Assembly (NCBI RefSeq): GCF_016741775.1
Contig: NZ_JAERRK010000024.1
Location: 83,215-147,214, forward strand
DNA length: 64,000 nucleotides
Reading direction: 5' to 3'
DNA from: Streptomyces actinomycinicus
GTDB taxonomy: Bacteria; Actinomycetota; Actinomycetes; Streptomycetales; Streptomycetaceae
The notes under the pieces were generated by a model. That model ran no database searches, had not been told where the DNA came from, and saw only the letters and a list, made by a program, of their open reading frames with translations. This document shows positions 39,608 to 47,443 of the stretch, in pieces. The number at the start of each line of letters is the position of its first letter. Position 1 is the stretch's first letter. The position numbers and the translations under genes are program-made.

Positions 39608-42600
39608 TCACGAGTGGTCGGGGCGGGCGCCGTGCGCCCAGGAGAGCGGGTGGCCGGGCAGCCGCAGCCGGCGGGCCGGGCCGTCCGGGGTCAGCCGGGG
39701 TTCCACGCCCTGGCACCACAGCTGCGCGAGGGCGCCGAGCAGGGCCCGGTCGTCGAGGTCCGCGGCCGGCAGCTCCAGGACGGCGGGCTCGCCGAGCTGG
39801 TCGCGGGCGACCTGCAGCAGCTTGGCGGGCTCGGCCTCGGCGGACAGGTGCTCGCCCTGCGGGGCCGGGCCGTCGGGCGCGACCGGCCCGAGCGCGGTGC
39901 TCCACAGCACGGCGGGCCTGCCGGGTACGGGTACGGTCCCGGACTCGTCGGCCGCGAACCGGCGCCCGTCCTCCAGGCCGAGGGCACCGCTCACCACGGC
40001 GGCCGCGATCCGGCCGGTGCCGGTGCCGAGCACCGCCGCCGGGGTCACGCCCCGCCCGGCGAGCCGTTCGGCGAGCCGCACCTGACGCGTCACGGCGTCG
40101 GCTCCCCCGGAGGCCTCCGCGAACACGAACGCCACGGCGGGGGCGGGCCCCGGGGCGGTGTGCGCCGTGTGGCCTTCACCGTCGCGCAGGGCCCGTATCG
40201 CCTGTGCCCGGTCGTCGGCCACCGTGGCGAACCGGTACGGGAATCGCTCGCGGCCCCGGTCAAGGGTGTGCGCGACGTCCGAGAGCGCCACGTGCGGTTC
40301 CGCCTCGAGGTAGGCGGCCAGCCGCTCCCGGGCCGCGGCGAGCGCACCGGCGGTGGCGGCGGAGAGGGCGAGGACATGGTGGCGGGGTGCGTCCGCCGCG
40401 GACCGCTGCGCCGTCGCCGGGCGCGGCAACGGCGCTCGGACGGTGGCCGGTCGGGCAACGGCCGGGCCGGCCGAGGCGGCCGGTGCGGCTGCCGGGACGG
40501 CCGTGGGCCGGTGGGTGTCGGCGATCAGGCGGGCCTGTTCCCGGACCGTGACGTGCCGCAGCAGGTCGATGACCGGGACGTCGGCGCCGGTCGCGAGGCG
40601 CAGCTGTTCCCGCAGCTTCACCAGCAGCAGCGAATGGCCGCCCGCGTCGAAGAAGTTGCGGTCGTCCCCGAAGCCGTCGTGCTGGAGCACCGCCCGCCAG
40701 GCCGTCCGCACGCCGTCCAGCACGGAGGGCAGGGCGGGCGCCGGGGCCGCGGCGGGAGCAGGAGCCGGTACGGCGGGTTCCGCAGCGGGTTCGGGGGCGG
40801 GGGTGGGCTGCAGGGGGGTTCCGCCGCGCTCCACGTCCGGCAGCCGGCGCCGGTCGATCTTGCCGGTCGGGGTGAGCGGCAGCTCGTCGACCAGCACGAG
40901 GTGGCTGGGCACCGCGAAGGCGGGCAGCCGCAGCTTGGCGTGCCGGCCGATCTCGTCGGCGTCGGTGCCGGGCGCGGCGACCGCGTAGGCGACGATCTCC
41001 TTCTCGCCGCGCCGGTTGACGCGCGTGGTGACGAAGACCGACTCGACGGCCTGATGGGCGTCCAGCACGGCCTCGACCTCGCCGAGTTCGACGCGCTGGC
41101 TGCGGATCTTGACCTGGTTGTCCTTGCGGCCGATGAACTCCAGCAGGCCCTCGGGCGTCCACCGCACCCGGTCACCGGTGCGGTACAGCCGGGTCTCACC
41201 GTCCGTGACGAAGCGGTCCGCGGTCATCTCCGGCGCGTTCAGGTAGCCGTCGGCCAGCCCGATGCCGCCCAGCAGCAGTTCGCCGGGCACACCGCGCGGT
41301 ACCGGCCGGGTGCCGCCCTCCTCCACCACGCGTACCTCGGTGCCGGGCACCGGGCTGCCGATGGGCACCGTGCGGGCGTTCGCCGCGAGTTCGTCGATCG
41401 CGAACCAGGTGGAGGTGAAGGAGTTCTCGGTGGGCCCGTAGCTGTGCAGCAGCACGCCGGGACGGCTCCAGCGCAGCGCGCGGCGCATGTGCTGGACGGA
41501 GATCAGCTCGCCGCCGAAGTAGACGCGGCGCAGCGACTGGAGGGTGTCGGGGGCGTCCTCGATGATCCGGTTGAGCAGTGGCGTGGTCACGAGCAGGGTC
41601 GTGATCCCCCGCTCGCGGACGACCGCCCGCATCTCACGAGGGCTGAGCACCAGGTGCTTGTCGAGGACGACGAGTTCGGCGCCGTGCGTGAGCGCGCCCC
41701 AGATCTCGTAGCTGGCGCCGTCGAAGTTGAGCGGGCACAGCTGGGCGACCACGTCGGTCTCGTCCAGCGGGATGAAGTCGGGCCGCTGGAAGAGCCGGGC
41801 CAGGCCGCGGTGCGGCAGGACGACGCCCTTGGGCCGGCCGGTCGTCCCGGAGGTGTAGAGCACGCACAGGGTGGCGGCGTCGTCGTACGGCAGCTCGGGC
41901 GCGGCCAGTCCGCGCGCCTGCGCCGGCACCTCGTCGAGCCGTACGGCGGTGCCCTCCGGCACGTCGAGGGTGTGCCCGCAGTCGGGGTCCACGACCAGGA
42001 CGGCCGGGCGGGCATCGGTCACGATCAGCTGGAGCTGGGCCTCGGGGTAGGCCGGGTCGAGCGGCAGGTAGGCGGCGCCGGCGAGGGCGCTCGCCAGCCA
42101 GAACAGGGGGGTGTCGACGCCGGGCGCGAGCAGCAGGGCCACGGTGTCGCCGGGGCCCACGCCCCGGTCGTGCAGCCAGCCGGCCAGTTCGCCGGCCCGG
42201 GCGCCGAGTTCGCCGTAGGTGAGGACCCGCTCGCCGTGGCGTACGGCGACGGCGTCGGGGCGGGTGGCGGCGTGCCGCAGGACCAGCTCGGGGATGCCGG
42301 GTGCCGGTGCCGTGACGGGTGCTCCGTGCGCGGCGACCCGGGACAGGCCGGGGTCGCAGGCGGCGAGGAGGTCTCCGCAGGGGGTTTCCGGGGCGGCCAC
42401 CGCACGGGCCAGCAGCTCGCGCAGTTCCTCGGCGAACAGCTCGGCGGTGGCGTGCCGGTAGCGGGCGGTGTCGTAGTAGACGCACAGGCGGGTGCCGGCC
42501 GAGCCCTCGAGGACGTTGACCGAGAACTCGTACTTCGTCGTCTCGTCCGGGTGGTCGAAGCGGCGGACGGTCACGCCGCCGGCCTGCCACTCCTCCTCGT

Positions 42601-43630
42601 AGGCCGGCGTGTACATGAATGCCGTGCGTTCCACGCCCGGGCCGTCCGACTGCTCGCTGCGGATCTCGCGCAGCCGTCGCATCGGCAGGTGGGTGTGGTC
42701 CATCGCGTCGAGCATCTGCTCGCGCAGCCGGGCCGTCACGTCGAGGAAGCGGTCGTCGGGCTCCGACCGGCCGCGCAGGGGCAGCACCCGGCTGAACAGG
42801 TCGACGCGCTCGGCGTCGGCGTCCCGGCGGCCGGCGAAGACCATGCCGAGGGTGCCCTCGGACTCGCCGGCCCACGCGTGCAGCAGCACCGACCAGGCCG
42901 CGAGCACCACCACGGAGGGGGAACTGCGCTCGGCCGCGGCCAGCGCCTGGACGCCGGCGGCCAGCTCGTCCGGGAGGAGGACCTCCACCCGGCCGGAGGG
43001 CCCGGGGAAGCCGTCCTCGGGCACCAGGTCGTACGGGGGCGCCAGGGAGGCGGGGGCCTCGTGCAGGGCGGAGGCCCAGAACTCCTCGGCGGCGGCGTCG
43101 GCGAGGCCGTCGCCGTCCGCGTCGGTGTCCGGGGCGGGGCGCGGGGCGAGGCCCGGCCCGCCCGCCGCCCGCGACCGGTACGCCTCGACCAGGTCCTCGG
43201 CGACGATCCGGCTGGACCAGCCGTCGGAGACGATGTGGTGCATCGTCAGGGCGAGCAGGGCGCCGCCCTCGCCGGTCAGCAGGGTGGCCCGCAGCAGGGG
43301 GGCGGTGGCGATGTCGAGGGGGGCGCGGCCGGCGACGACGGCGCGGGCGAGGGCCTCGGCACGGTCGTACCGGCCGGGCAGCCGCTCGGTGACGAAGGCC
43401 AGGGGCGGCTCCGCCTCGGTGGTGCGCCACAGCTCACCGCCCTCGGTGGCGAAGGAGCTGCGCAGGGCGGGGTGCGCGCGCAGGACGTCGCCGAGGGCGG
43501 CCCGCAGCACCGGTACGTCGACGCCCGGGGTGAACTCCAGGTCGACCGGGACGTTGTAGCGGTCCGAGTCCGGTTCGCGCTGGCAGGCGAGCCAGACGTC
43601 CAGCTGCTCGGAGGATGCCGGTTCCCTCAC
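39608..43630 (-). CDS. NRPS C-A-T protein with decayed acyltransferase tail
   Basis: The 1340-residue protein starts with a GTG overlapping the ACP stop (GTGA). Domains: C (1-425, HHIVSDG at 131-137), A (440-940, LYTSGTTGRPKGV, catalytic K924 in PTGKIDRR) and T (about 975-1045, S1000 in DAGGHSLL). Next come an Ala/Pro linker, a KS-AT-type linker (1083-1150) and an AT remnant (1165-1340). The AT nucleophile elbow, normally GHSxG, reads GTGTG, and a large middle part is missing. The A-domain specificity positions (about D-G-Y-T-Y-G-S-F-T) match no code I know. It probably joins S-methylcysteine and the beta-methyltryptophan-derived unit. By position marM. Confidence 0.93.
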   Translation of the reverse strand: MREPASSEQLDVWLACQREPDSDRYNVPVDLEFTPGVDVPVLRAALGDVLRAHPALRSSFATEGGELWRTTEAEPPLAFVTERLPGRYDRAEALARAVVAGRAPLDIATAPLLRATLLTGEGGALLALTMHHIVSDGWSSRIVAEDLVEAYRSRAAGGPGLAPRPAPDTDADGDGLADAAAEEFWASALHEAPASLAPPYDLVPEDGFPGPSGRVEVLLPDELAAGVQALAAAERSSPSVVVLAAWSVLLHAWAGESEGTLGMVFAGRRDADAERVDLFSRVLPLRGRSEPDDRFLDVTARLREQMLDAMDHTHLPMRRLREIRSEQSDGPGVERTAFMYTPAYEEEWQAGGVTVRRFDHPDETTKYEFSVNVLEGSAGTRLCVYYDTARYRHATAELFAEELRELLARAVAAPETPCGDLLAACDPGLSRVAAHGAPVTAPAPGIPELVLRHAATRPDAVAVRHGERVLTYGELGARAGELAGWLHDRGVGPGDTVALLLAPGVDTPLFWLASALAGAAYLPLDPAYPEAQLQLIVTDARPAVLVVDPDCGHTLDVPEGTAVRLDEVPAQARGLAAPELPYDDAATLCVLYTSGTTGRPKGVVLPHRGLARLFQRPDFIPLDETDVVAQLCPLNFDGASYEIWGALTHGAELVVLDKHLVLSPREMRAVVRERGITTLLVTTPLLNRIIEDAPDTLQSLRRVYFGGELISVQHMRRALRWSRPGVLLHSYGPTENSFTSTWFAIDELAANARTVPIGSPVPGTEVRVVEEGGTRPVPRGVPGELLLGGIGLADGYLNAPEMTADRFVTDGETRLYRTGDRVRWTPEGLLEFIGRKDNQVKIRSQRVELGEVEAVLDAHQAVESVFVTTRVNRRGEKEIVAYAVAAPGTDADEIGRHAKLRLPAFAVPSHLVLVDELPLTPTGKIDRRRLPDVERGGTPLQPTPAPEPAAEPAVPAPAPAAAPAPALPSVLDGVRTAWRAVLQHDGFGDDRNFFDAGGHSLLLVKLREQLRLATGADVPVIDLLRHVTVREQARLIADTHRPTAVPAAAPAASAGPAVARPATVRAPLPRPATAQRSAADAPRHHVLALSAATAGALAAARERLAAYLEAEPHVALSDVAHTLDRGRERFPYRFATVADDRAQAIRALRDGEGHTAHTAPGPAPAVAFVFAEASGGADAVTRQVRLAERLAGRGVTPAAVLGTGTGRIAAAVVSGALGLEDGRRFAADESGTVPVPGRPAVLWSTALGPVAPDGPAPQGEHLSAEAEPAKLLQVARDQLGEPAVLELPAADLDDRALLGALAQLWCQGVEPRLTPDGPARRLRLPGHPLSWAHGARPDHS

Positions 43631-43935
43631 TTCGGGACCGCCACGTGCTCGCCGGCGGCGTTCGCCCGCAGGGTGCGCACCAGGTCGGCCACCGTGCGGA
43701 CGGAGCGGAAGTGGACCGGGGTGAACTCGGCGTCCGTGATCTTCACGCCGAACCGGGTCTCGCACTGGGCGCGCAGCTCCACGAAACCGAGGGAGTCCAG
43801 CCCCAGGACGTCCTGGAGACCGTCGTCGTCCCCGATGCGGTCAGTGGGCACGTCGAGGAAGAGGTCGTCGACGAGGATCTGCTTCAGCGTGGCTTCCAGC
43901 GTTTCGGCCTGCATCTCGCCCGAACCGACAGTCAT
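43627..43935 (-). CDS. Acyl carrier protein
   Basis: The 102-residue protein has the phosphopantetheine site in VLGLDSLGFVELRAQ (serine near residue 57). The start, ATG at 43935, leaves 26 bases to the upstream reductase gene, and the stop overlaps the NRPS start. It resembles type II polyketide or fatty-acid ACPs more than peptidyl carriers. It probably carries the malonyl or ketoacyl chain for the discrete ketosynthases, since no ACP is fused to them. By position marL. Confidence 0.92.
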   Translation of the reverse strand: MTVGSGEMQAETLEATLKQILVDDLFLDVPTDRIGDDDGLQDVLGLDSLGFVELRAQCETRFGVKITDAEFTPVHFRSVRTVADLVRTLRANAAGEHVAVPK

Positions 43936-43961
43936 AACGTTTCTCCATTGCTGTAGGTGGA

Positions 43962-44891
43962 TCAGTGCGGTGCGGGGGCTTGCGCCCGCCGTTCCCGCTC
44001 CGCGGACCGGCGTGACAGCTCGGCGATCGCCGGCAGGGCCAGGTCGTGGTCCCGGGCGCGGCGCAGTACCGGCTCGGTGAGCGCGGCGAGTTCGGTGGGC
44101 CGGACACCGGCCGCCACGTCCCGGTGCAGGGAGGTGTCGGTCCGGCCGGGCAGCTTGTCGAGGGTGTTCAGCAGGTCTTGTGCGTCGACGGTGACGGCCT
44201 CGGCCGCCGCGACGGCGCAGGCCTCACGTGCGGCGTCGTGCAGCAGCGCCCGCAGCTCGGGCTGCCGGCGGACGATGCCGAGGGGGCCGTCGGCCGCGGT
44301 CGTGGCCAGGGCCAGGGGCAGCAGGAGGACCAGCTTGCGCCACAGGACGCTCGCCGGGTCCGGCTCGGTGGTGCTGCCGATGCCGGCGTCCGTGAGGGCT
44401 TCGGTGACCCGGGCGAGCGTGACGGGGTGGGCGTCGGCGGGGAAATCCTCGTCCGCCGCCAGGGCGACCTCGGCGAACAGGGAGTTCCAGGTCACCTGGC
44501 CCGGGCCGGTCCGCTCGGCCTCGATGCGGATGGCTCCGACGAGCTGGCGGGGGCCGAACCGGGCCCGCAGCAGGGCCGGATGGTCGAGCCCGTTGAGCAG
44601 CGGCACCACCACGCCGGGCACCAGCGCCGGATCGGTGCGGGCGAGGGCGGTCTCGAGGGCGGGTGCCTTCACGGTCACCCAGAGGACGTCGGCCGGCTCG
44701 GCCAGCCGGTCGACCGCCCGGACCGGCACGCAGTGGTCGCCGCGCAGCCTGCTGCGGACGTCGATCGTCCCGGAGTAGCGGGCTCTGGTGCTCTCCCGCA
44801 TCACCAGTGTGACGTCGTGACCGCCGCGGGCCAGGGCCGCTCCGAGGGCGAGCCCGACTCCGCCGGCGCCCAGAATCGCATGCCTCAACAC
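43962..44891 (-). CDS. Ketopantoate-reductase-like (PanE/ApbA) protein
   Basis: The 309-residue protein begins HAILGAGGVGLALGAALARGG, the PanE Rossmann motif. KAPALETAL holds the substrate-lysine region and LLNGLDHPALL matches the family NG motif. It is first in the leftward biosynthetic operon, so it is more likely a pathway reductase (of a beta- or alpha-keto intermediate) than the housekeeping pantothenate enzyme. The GTG at 44891 with AAGGAAC is used; TTG one codon later has better spacing. By position marK. Confidence 0.85.
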   Translation of the reverse strand: MLRHAILGAGGVGLALGAALARGGHDVTLVMRESTRARYSGTIDVRSRLRGDHCVPVRAVDRLAEPADVLWVTVKAPALETALARTDPALVPGVVVPLLNGLDHPALLRARFGPRQLVGAIRIEAERTGPGQVTWNSLFAEVALAADEDFPADAHPVTLARVTEALTDAGIGSTTEPDPASVLWRKLVLLLPLALATTAADGPLGIVRRQPELRALLHDAAREACAVAAAEAVTVDAQDLLNTLDKLPGRTDTSLHRDVAAGVRPTELAALTEPVLRRARDHDLALPAIAELSRRSAERERRAQAPAPH

Positions 44892-45213
44892 GTTCCTTGG
44901 TACATCTCGTGGGGACAGCCGGTGCCTCGCCCGTCCCGGCCGCGCACGGCAGGACAGACCGGGAAGGCACCGGTTGTGGGAAAGAGAGCCTGAAAGGCCG
45001 GCAACAGCCTTGAAAGGTCTGCCGGTTGCGGGTCAGACAGCCGAACAGCCTTAATTTTCAGTGAAGTTCGAGCGCCAGTCTGCTGCTGCGCCCGGCCGGC
45101 CCACCGGCCCGTACCTGGTCCCCCGTAGCGGCGTACATCATTCCCCCTGTCACGCCGGATCCTGCCCCGGTCGACCGCAGTCTCGAAATACTGCGTTCAC
45201 AAACGTCGCACCG

Positions 45214-45243
45214 ACTGTAAAGAGACTAAGTTTCAGCCGTCAA
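45214..45243 (-). promoter_or_regulatory. Probable promoter of the leftward biosynthetic operon
   Basis: On the minus strand TTGACG is followed after 18 bases by TACAGT, a good match to a housekeeping sigma promoter. Transcription would start about 45207 and leave an untranslated leader of roughly 315 bases before the reductase gene. Confidence 0.55.
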
Positions 45244-45357
45244 CCATGTTTTCGGCCAAGCAGCTGGCCGGTGCGTATACCCCGCGACAGGCGGTTGACA
45301 CGCGGCGTCGATGTGTTGGCCGAGGCCACGGGGTAGAGTGTGGCCGATAATCGACCC

Positions 45358-45387
45358 TTGACTGGCTCGATGGCCGCTGCCTACGCT
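45358..45387 (+). promoter_or_regulatory. Probable promoter of the rightward biosynthetic operon
   Basis: TTGACT and TACGCT are separated by 18 bases. Transcription would start near 45394, about 90 bases before the short leader ORF at 45484. The -10 match is only moderate. Confidence 0.45.
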
Positions 45388-45483
45388 CCAATATCGGCAT
45401 TGGCCGCCACGGTGAGCATTCAGCTCGAGGACCGAACCGGATTGATCCACCGGTTGTGCGTCCTTTTTCACGGGGGATCAACA

Positions 45484-45552
45484 ATGGAAGTTCTCAAAGT
45501 CACGCCCATGTGCGCTGCCGTTCCGCGGCAGCGCACATCGCCGGTGCGATGA
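45484..45552 (+). CDS. Short leader ORF (22 codons) before the rightward operon
   Basis: ATG is preceded by GGGGGA at proper spacing. The reading frame ends in TGA at 45550. The peptide begins MEVLKVTPMCAAVP and is basic at the end. Its Met-Cys codon pair (codons 9-10) sits exactly at the base of a perfect 13-bp hairpin. No similarity to a known protein is recognised. The arrangement looks like a transcription- or translation-coupled attenuator; it contains no Trp codon, although the operon makes a tryptophan derivative. The remaining spacer 44892-45483 holds the two promoters above and no other gene I can support. Confidence 0.4.
   Translation: MEVLKVTPMCAAVPRQRTSPVR
45508..45538 (+). promoter_or_regulatory. 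Perfect hairpin inside the leader ORF (putative attenuator)
   Basis: Arms ATGTGCGCTGCCG and CGGCAGCGCACAT form a 13-bp perfect stem with the loop TTCCG. It is entirely inside the 22-codon ORF, upstream of the PCP gene. It has no T-tract after it, so a pause or ribosome-controlled structure is more likely than a simple terminator. Confidence 0.6.
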
Positions 45553-45585
45553 ACTGCCAGCCGAAATGACACGGGGGAATCCCTT

Positions 45586-45903
45586 TTGACGGACGACGGT
45601 GTGAAGACACGTCCGGAACCGCATTCCACGACGCACTCCGGAGCAACTGGACACATGCCTGCGCGGACGATGACAGAGCAGGTCAGGGACGCCTGGATCG
45701 AGGTCCTCGGCCACGACGACTTCGATGACGACACCCCTTTCCTGGAAGCGGGTGGCCACTCCCTGAAAGCCACACAGGTGCTGATCCGGCTGCGCCGGCA
45801 ACTCGGCATCCACCTGCCCAACCGGCTGTTCTTCGACCACCCCACCGTCAGCGAGCTGGCGGCTGCCGTGGAACGCCTCGCCACCCCGTCTCCCCTCGCG
45901 TGA
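45586..45903 (+). CDS. Discrete peptidyl carrier protein
   Basis: The 105-residue protein carries the thiolation motif FLEAGGHSLKATQ (serine near residue 59). The apparent start is TTG at 45586 with GGGGGAATCCC upstream; ATG codons at 45655 and 45670 are alternatives that would still include the whole domain. It is the first structural gene of the rightward operon. The likely role is to accept S-methylcysteine from the MarQ-like enzyme, which has no carrier of its own. By position marJ. Confidence 0.9.
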   Translation: MTDDGVKTRPEPHSTTHSGATGHMPARTMTEQVRDAWIEVLGHDDFDDDTPFLEAGGHSLKATQVLIRLRRQLGIHLPNRLFFDHPTVSELAAAVERLATPSPLA

Positions 45904-45983
45904 CCGGTCGGCACCGAGACCCGAACGTCGTCGGCTCCGACCGAGATGCCGCCGGCATCGACTGAACAAGGAAGGCTCTTCTT

Positions 45984-47057
45984 GTGACTGCTCCCGTTTC
46001 CCGCGACGGCATACCCGAGGCAGGCGAAAGCGTTTTCCTCCCCGCGGACTGGCGTGGAGACGCGAAGACCCCGTTCGACGCCGACACCGCGTTCAACGGA
46101 TTCATTTCCACGAACGTCGTCTTCGCCCTGGAACAGCTGGGGCTCTTCGCCTGGTTCGACGAGAACGGCCGGCTCGACGTCCCGGAGTACTGCCGGGCGC
46201 AGCAGCTGGACGAGACGGTGTTCCGCCGCCTGCTGTCCGCGGCGGAGTCCTTCGGATTCCTGGTCGTGACCGACGGCCAGGTGACGCCCGCACCGGCCTG
46301 GGACGACCTGCGCCGTAAGCTCGGGTTCTTCACCTGGGGAGTCGGCGGCTACCACGACGTGTTCGCGAGCGCCGCGTCCATCACGCGCGGAGAGCGCGTA
46401 TTCGGCAAGGACGTCCTGCGCAACGAGGCCATGGTCGCGCTCGGTTCGGCCCAGGCCGACCTGGCGATGATGCGGCACCTGCTCGACGAGCAGGTCGCCG
46501 AGCTGGACTTCTCGGTCCTCGCCGACCTCGGCAGCGGTATCAGCGAGCGCGTCTGCCGCCTCGTCAAGTCCCGCCCGGGGGCACGCGGTCTGGGCCTGGA
46601 CATCAGCGCCTCGGCCACCCAGCTGGCCGCCGGCACCGTCGAACGCCACGGCCTGACCGACCGGGTCCAGCCGATCTGCGCCGACGTCCTGGACGTCCTC
46701 TTCCGGGGCCGCCGCATCGAGGGCGCCGACCAGGTCGACGTCGCGATGAGCTTCATGTTCCTGCACGACCTGCTGGTCGACCCGAGCACCCGGATGGACG
46801 TCATCCCGGCGCTGCGCAAGGCGTTCCCGAACGCGCACACCTTCCTGCTCGGCGACACCACCGTGCGCCCGCGCGGCGAGAACGAGAACCTCCCGGTCTT
46901 CTCCAGCGGCTTCGAGCTGGCGCACGCCCTGATGGGCGTCCCGATCTACACGCGCGAGGAGTACGAGAACCTCTTCCGCGAGGGCGGCCTGCACCTGCGC
47001 CGGACCATCCCCTTCGGCGCCCCGCACACCTACCTCTTCGTCCTGGAGGCCCAGTGA
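45984..47057 (+). CDS. marI: MarI-like SAM C-methyltransferase (indolepyruvate beta-methylation)
   Basis: The 357-residue protein has an N-terminal dimerisation/winged-helix part and a Rossmann methyltransferase with motif I ADLGSGISE (180-188) and GLGLDISASA. It is immediately followed, with overlapping stop and start, by a cupin and an aminotransferase. This three-gene set (MarI-MarH-MarG, like StnQ1-StnK3-StnR in streptonigrin) is known to convert L-Trp to (2S,3S)-beta-methyltryptophan through methylation of indolepyruvate. The assignment rests on family and on this diagnostic context. Confidence 0.88.
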   Translation: MTAPVSRDGIPEAGESVFLPADWRGDAKTPFDADTAFNGFISTNVVFALEQLGLFAWFDENGRLDVPEYCRAQQLDETVFRRLLSAAESFGFLVVTDGQVTPAPAWDDLRRKLGFFTWGVGGYHDVFASAASITRGERVFGKDVLRNEAMVALGSAQADLAMMRHLLDEQVAELDFSVLADLGSGISERVCRLVKSRPGARGLGLDISASATQLAAGTVERHGLTDRVQPICADVLDVLFRGRRIEGADQVDVAMSFMFLHDLLVDPSTRMDVIPALRKAFPNAHTFLLGDTTVRPRGENENLPVFSSGFELAHALMGVPIYTREEYENLFREGGLHLRRTIPFGAPHTYLFVLEAQ

Positions 47058-47443
47058 CCAGCGAGCGACGTCCGGGCGACGCCGAGATCGTCGAGGACCT
47101 GCCCATCCCCCTCGCCGTGGCCGGCCACCACCAGCCCGCGCCGTTCTACCTCACCGCCGACATGTTCGGCGGCCTGCCCGTACAGCTGGCCGGCGGTGAA
47201 CTCAGCGCCCTGATCGGCAAGCCCGTCGCCGCGCCGCACACCCACCCGGTCGACGAGCTGTACCTGCTGGTGTCCCCGAACAAGGGCGGCGCCCGCATCG
47301 AGGTCCAGCTCGACGGGAAGCGGCACGAGCTGGTCTCGCCCGCCGTGATGCGCATCCCGGCCGGCAGCGAGCACTGCTTCCTGACCCTCGAGGCCGAGGT
47401 CGGCAGTTACTGCTTCGGCGTCCTGCTGGGGGACACTCTGTGA
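47054..47443 (+). CDS. marH: MarH-like cupin (epimerase partner)
   Basis: The 129-residue single-domain cupin has metal ligands H62 and H64 with E68 in APHTHPVDELYLL and H107 in PAGSEHCF. In the maremycin and streptonigrin pathways the homologous cupin acts with the aminotransferase to invert the C3 centre of beta-methylindolepyruvate. It overlaps both neighbours by four bases, which suggests matched production with the other two enzymes. Confidence 0.9.
   Translation: MTSERRPGDAEIVEDLPIPLAVAGHHQPAPFYLTADMFGGLPVQLAGGELSALIGKPVAAPHTHPVDELYLLVSPNKGGARIEVQLDGKRHELVSPAVMRIPAGSEHCFLTLEAEVGSYCFGVLLGDTL

Noticed and set aside
43962..44891. Housekeeping pantothenate panE
   Set aside because: It is first in a biosynthetic operon with no pan genes nearby; a pathway role is more economical, though not proven.
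45340..45552. 70-codon reading frame including the leader region
   Set aside because: Its upstream part spans the putative promoter and has no ribosome site; only the last 22 codons have a good start, so only that short ORF is kept, at low confidence.
45484..45552. Leader ORF as a RiPP precursor peptide
   Set aside because: There is no recognition-type leader, no modifying enzyme (YcaO, LanM, radical SAM) nearby, and the cluster is fully explained as NRPS/PKS.
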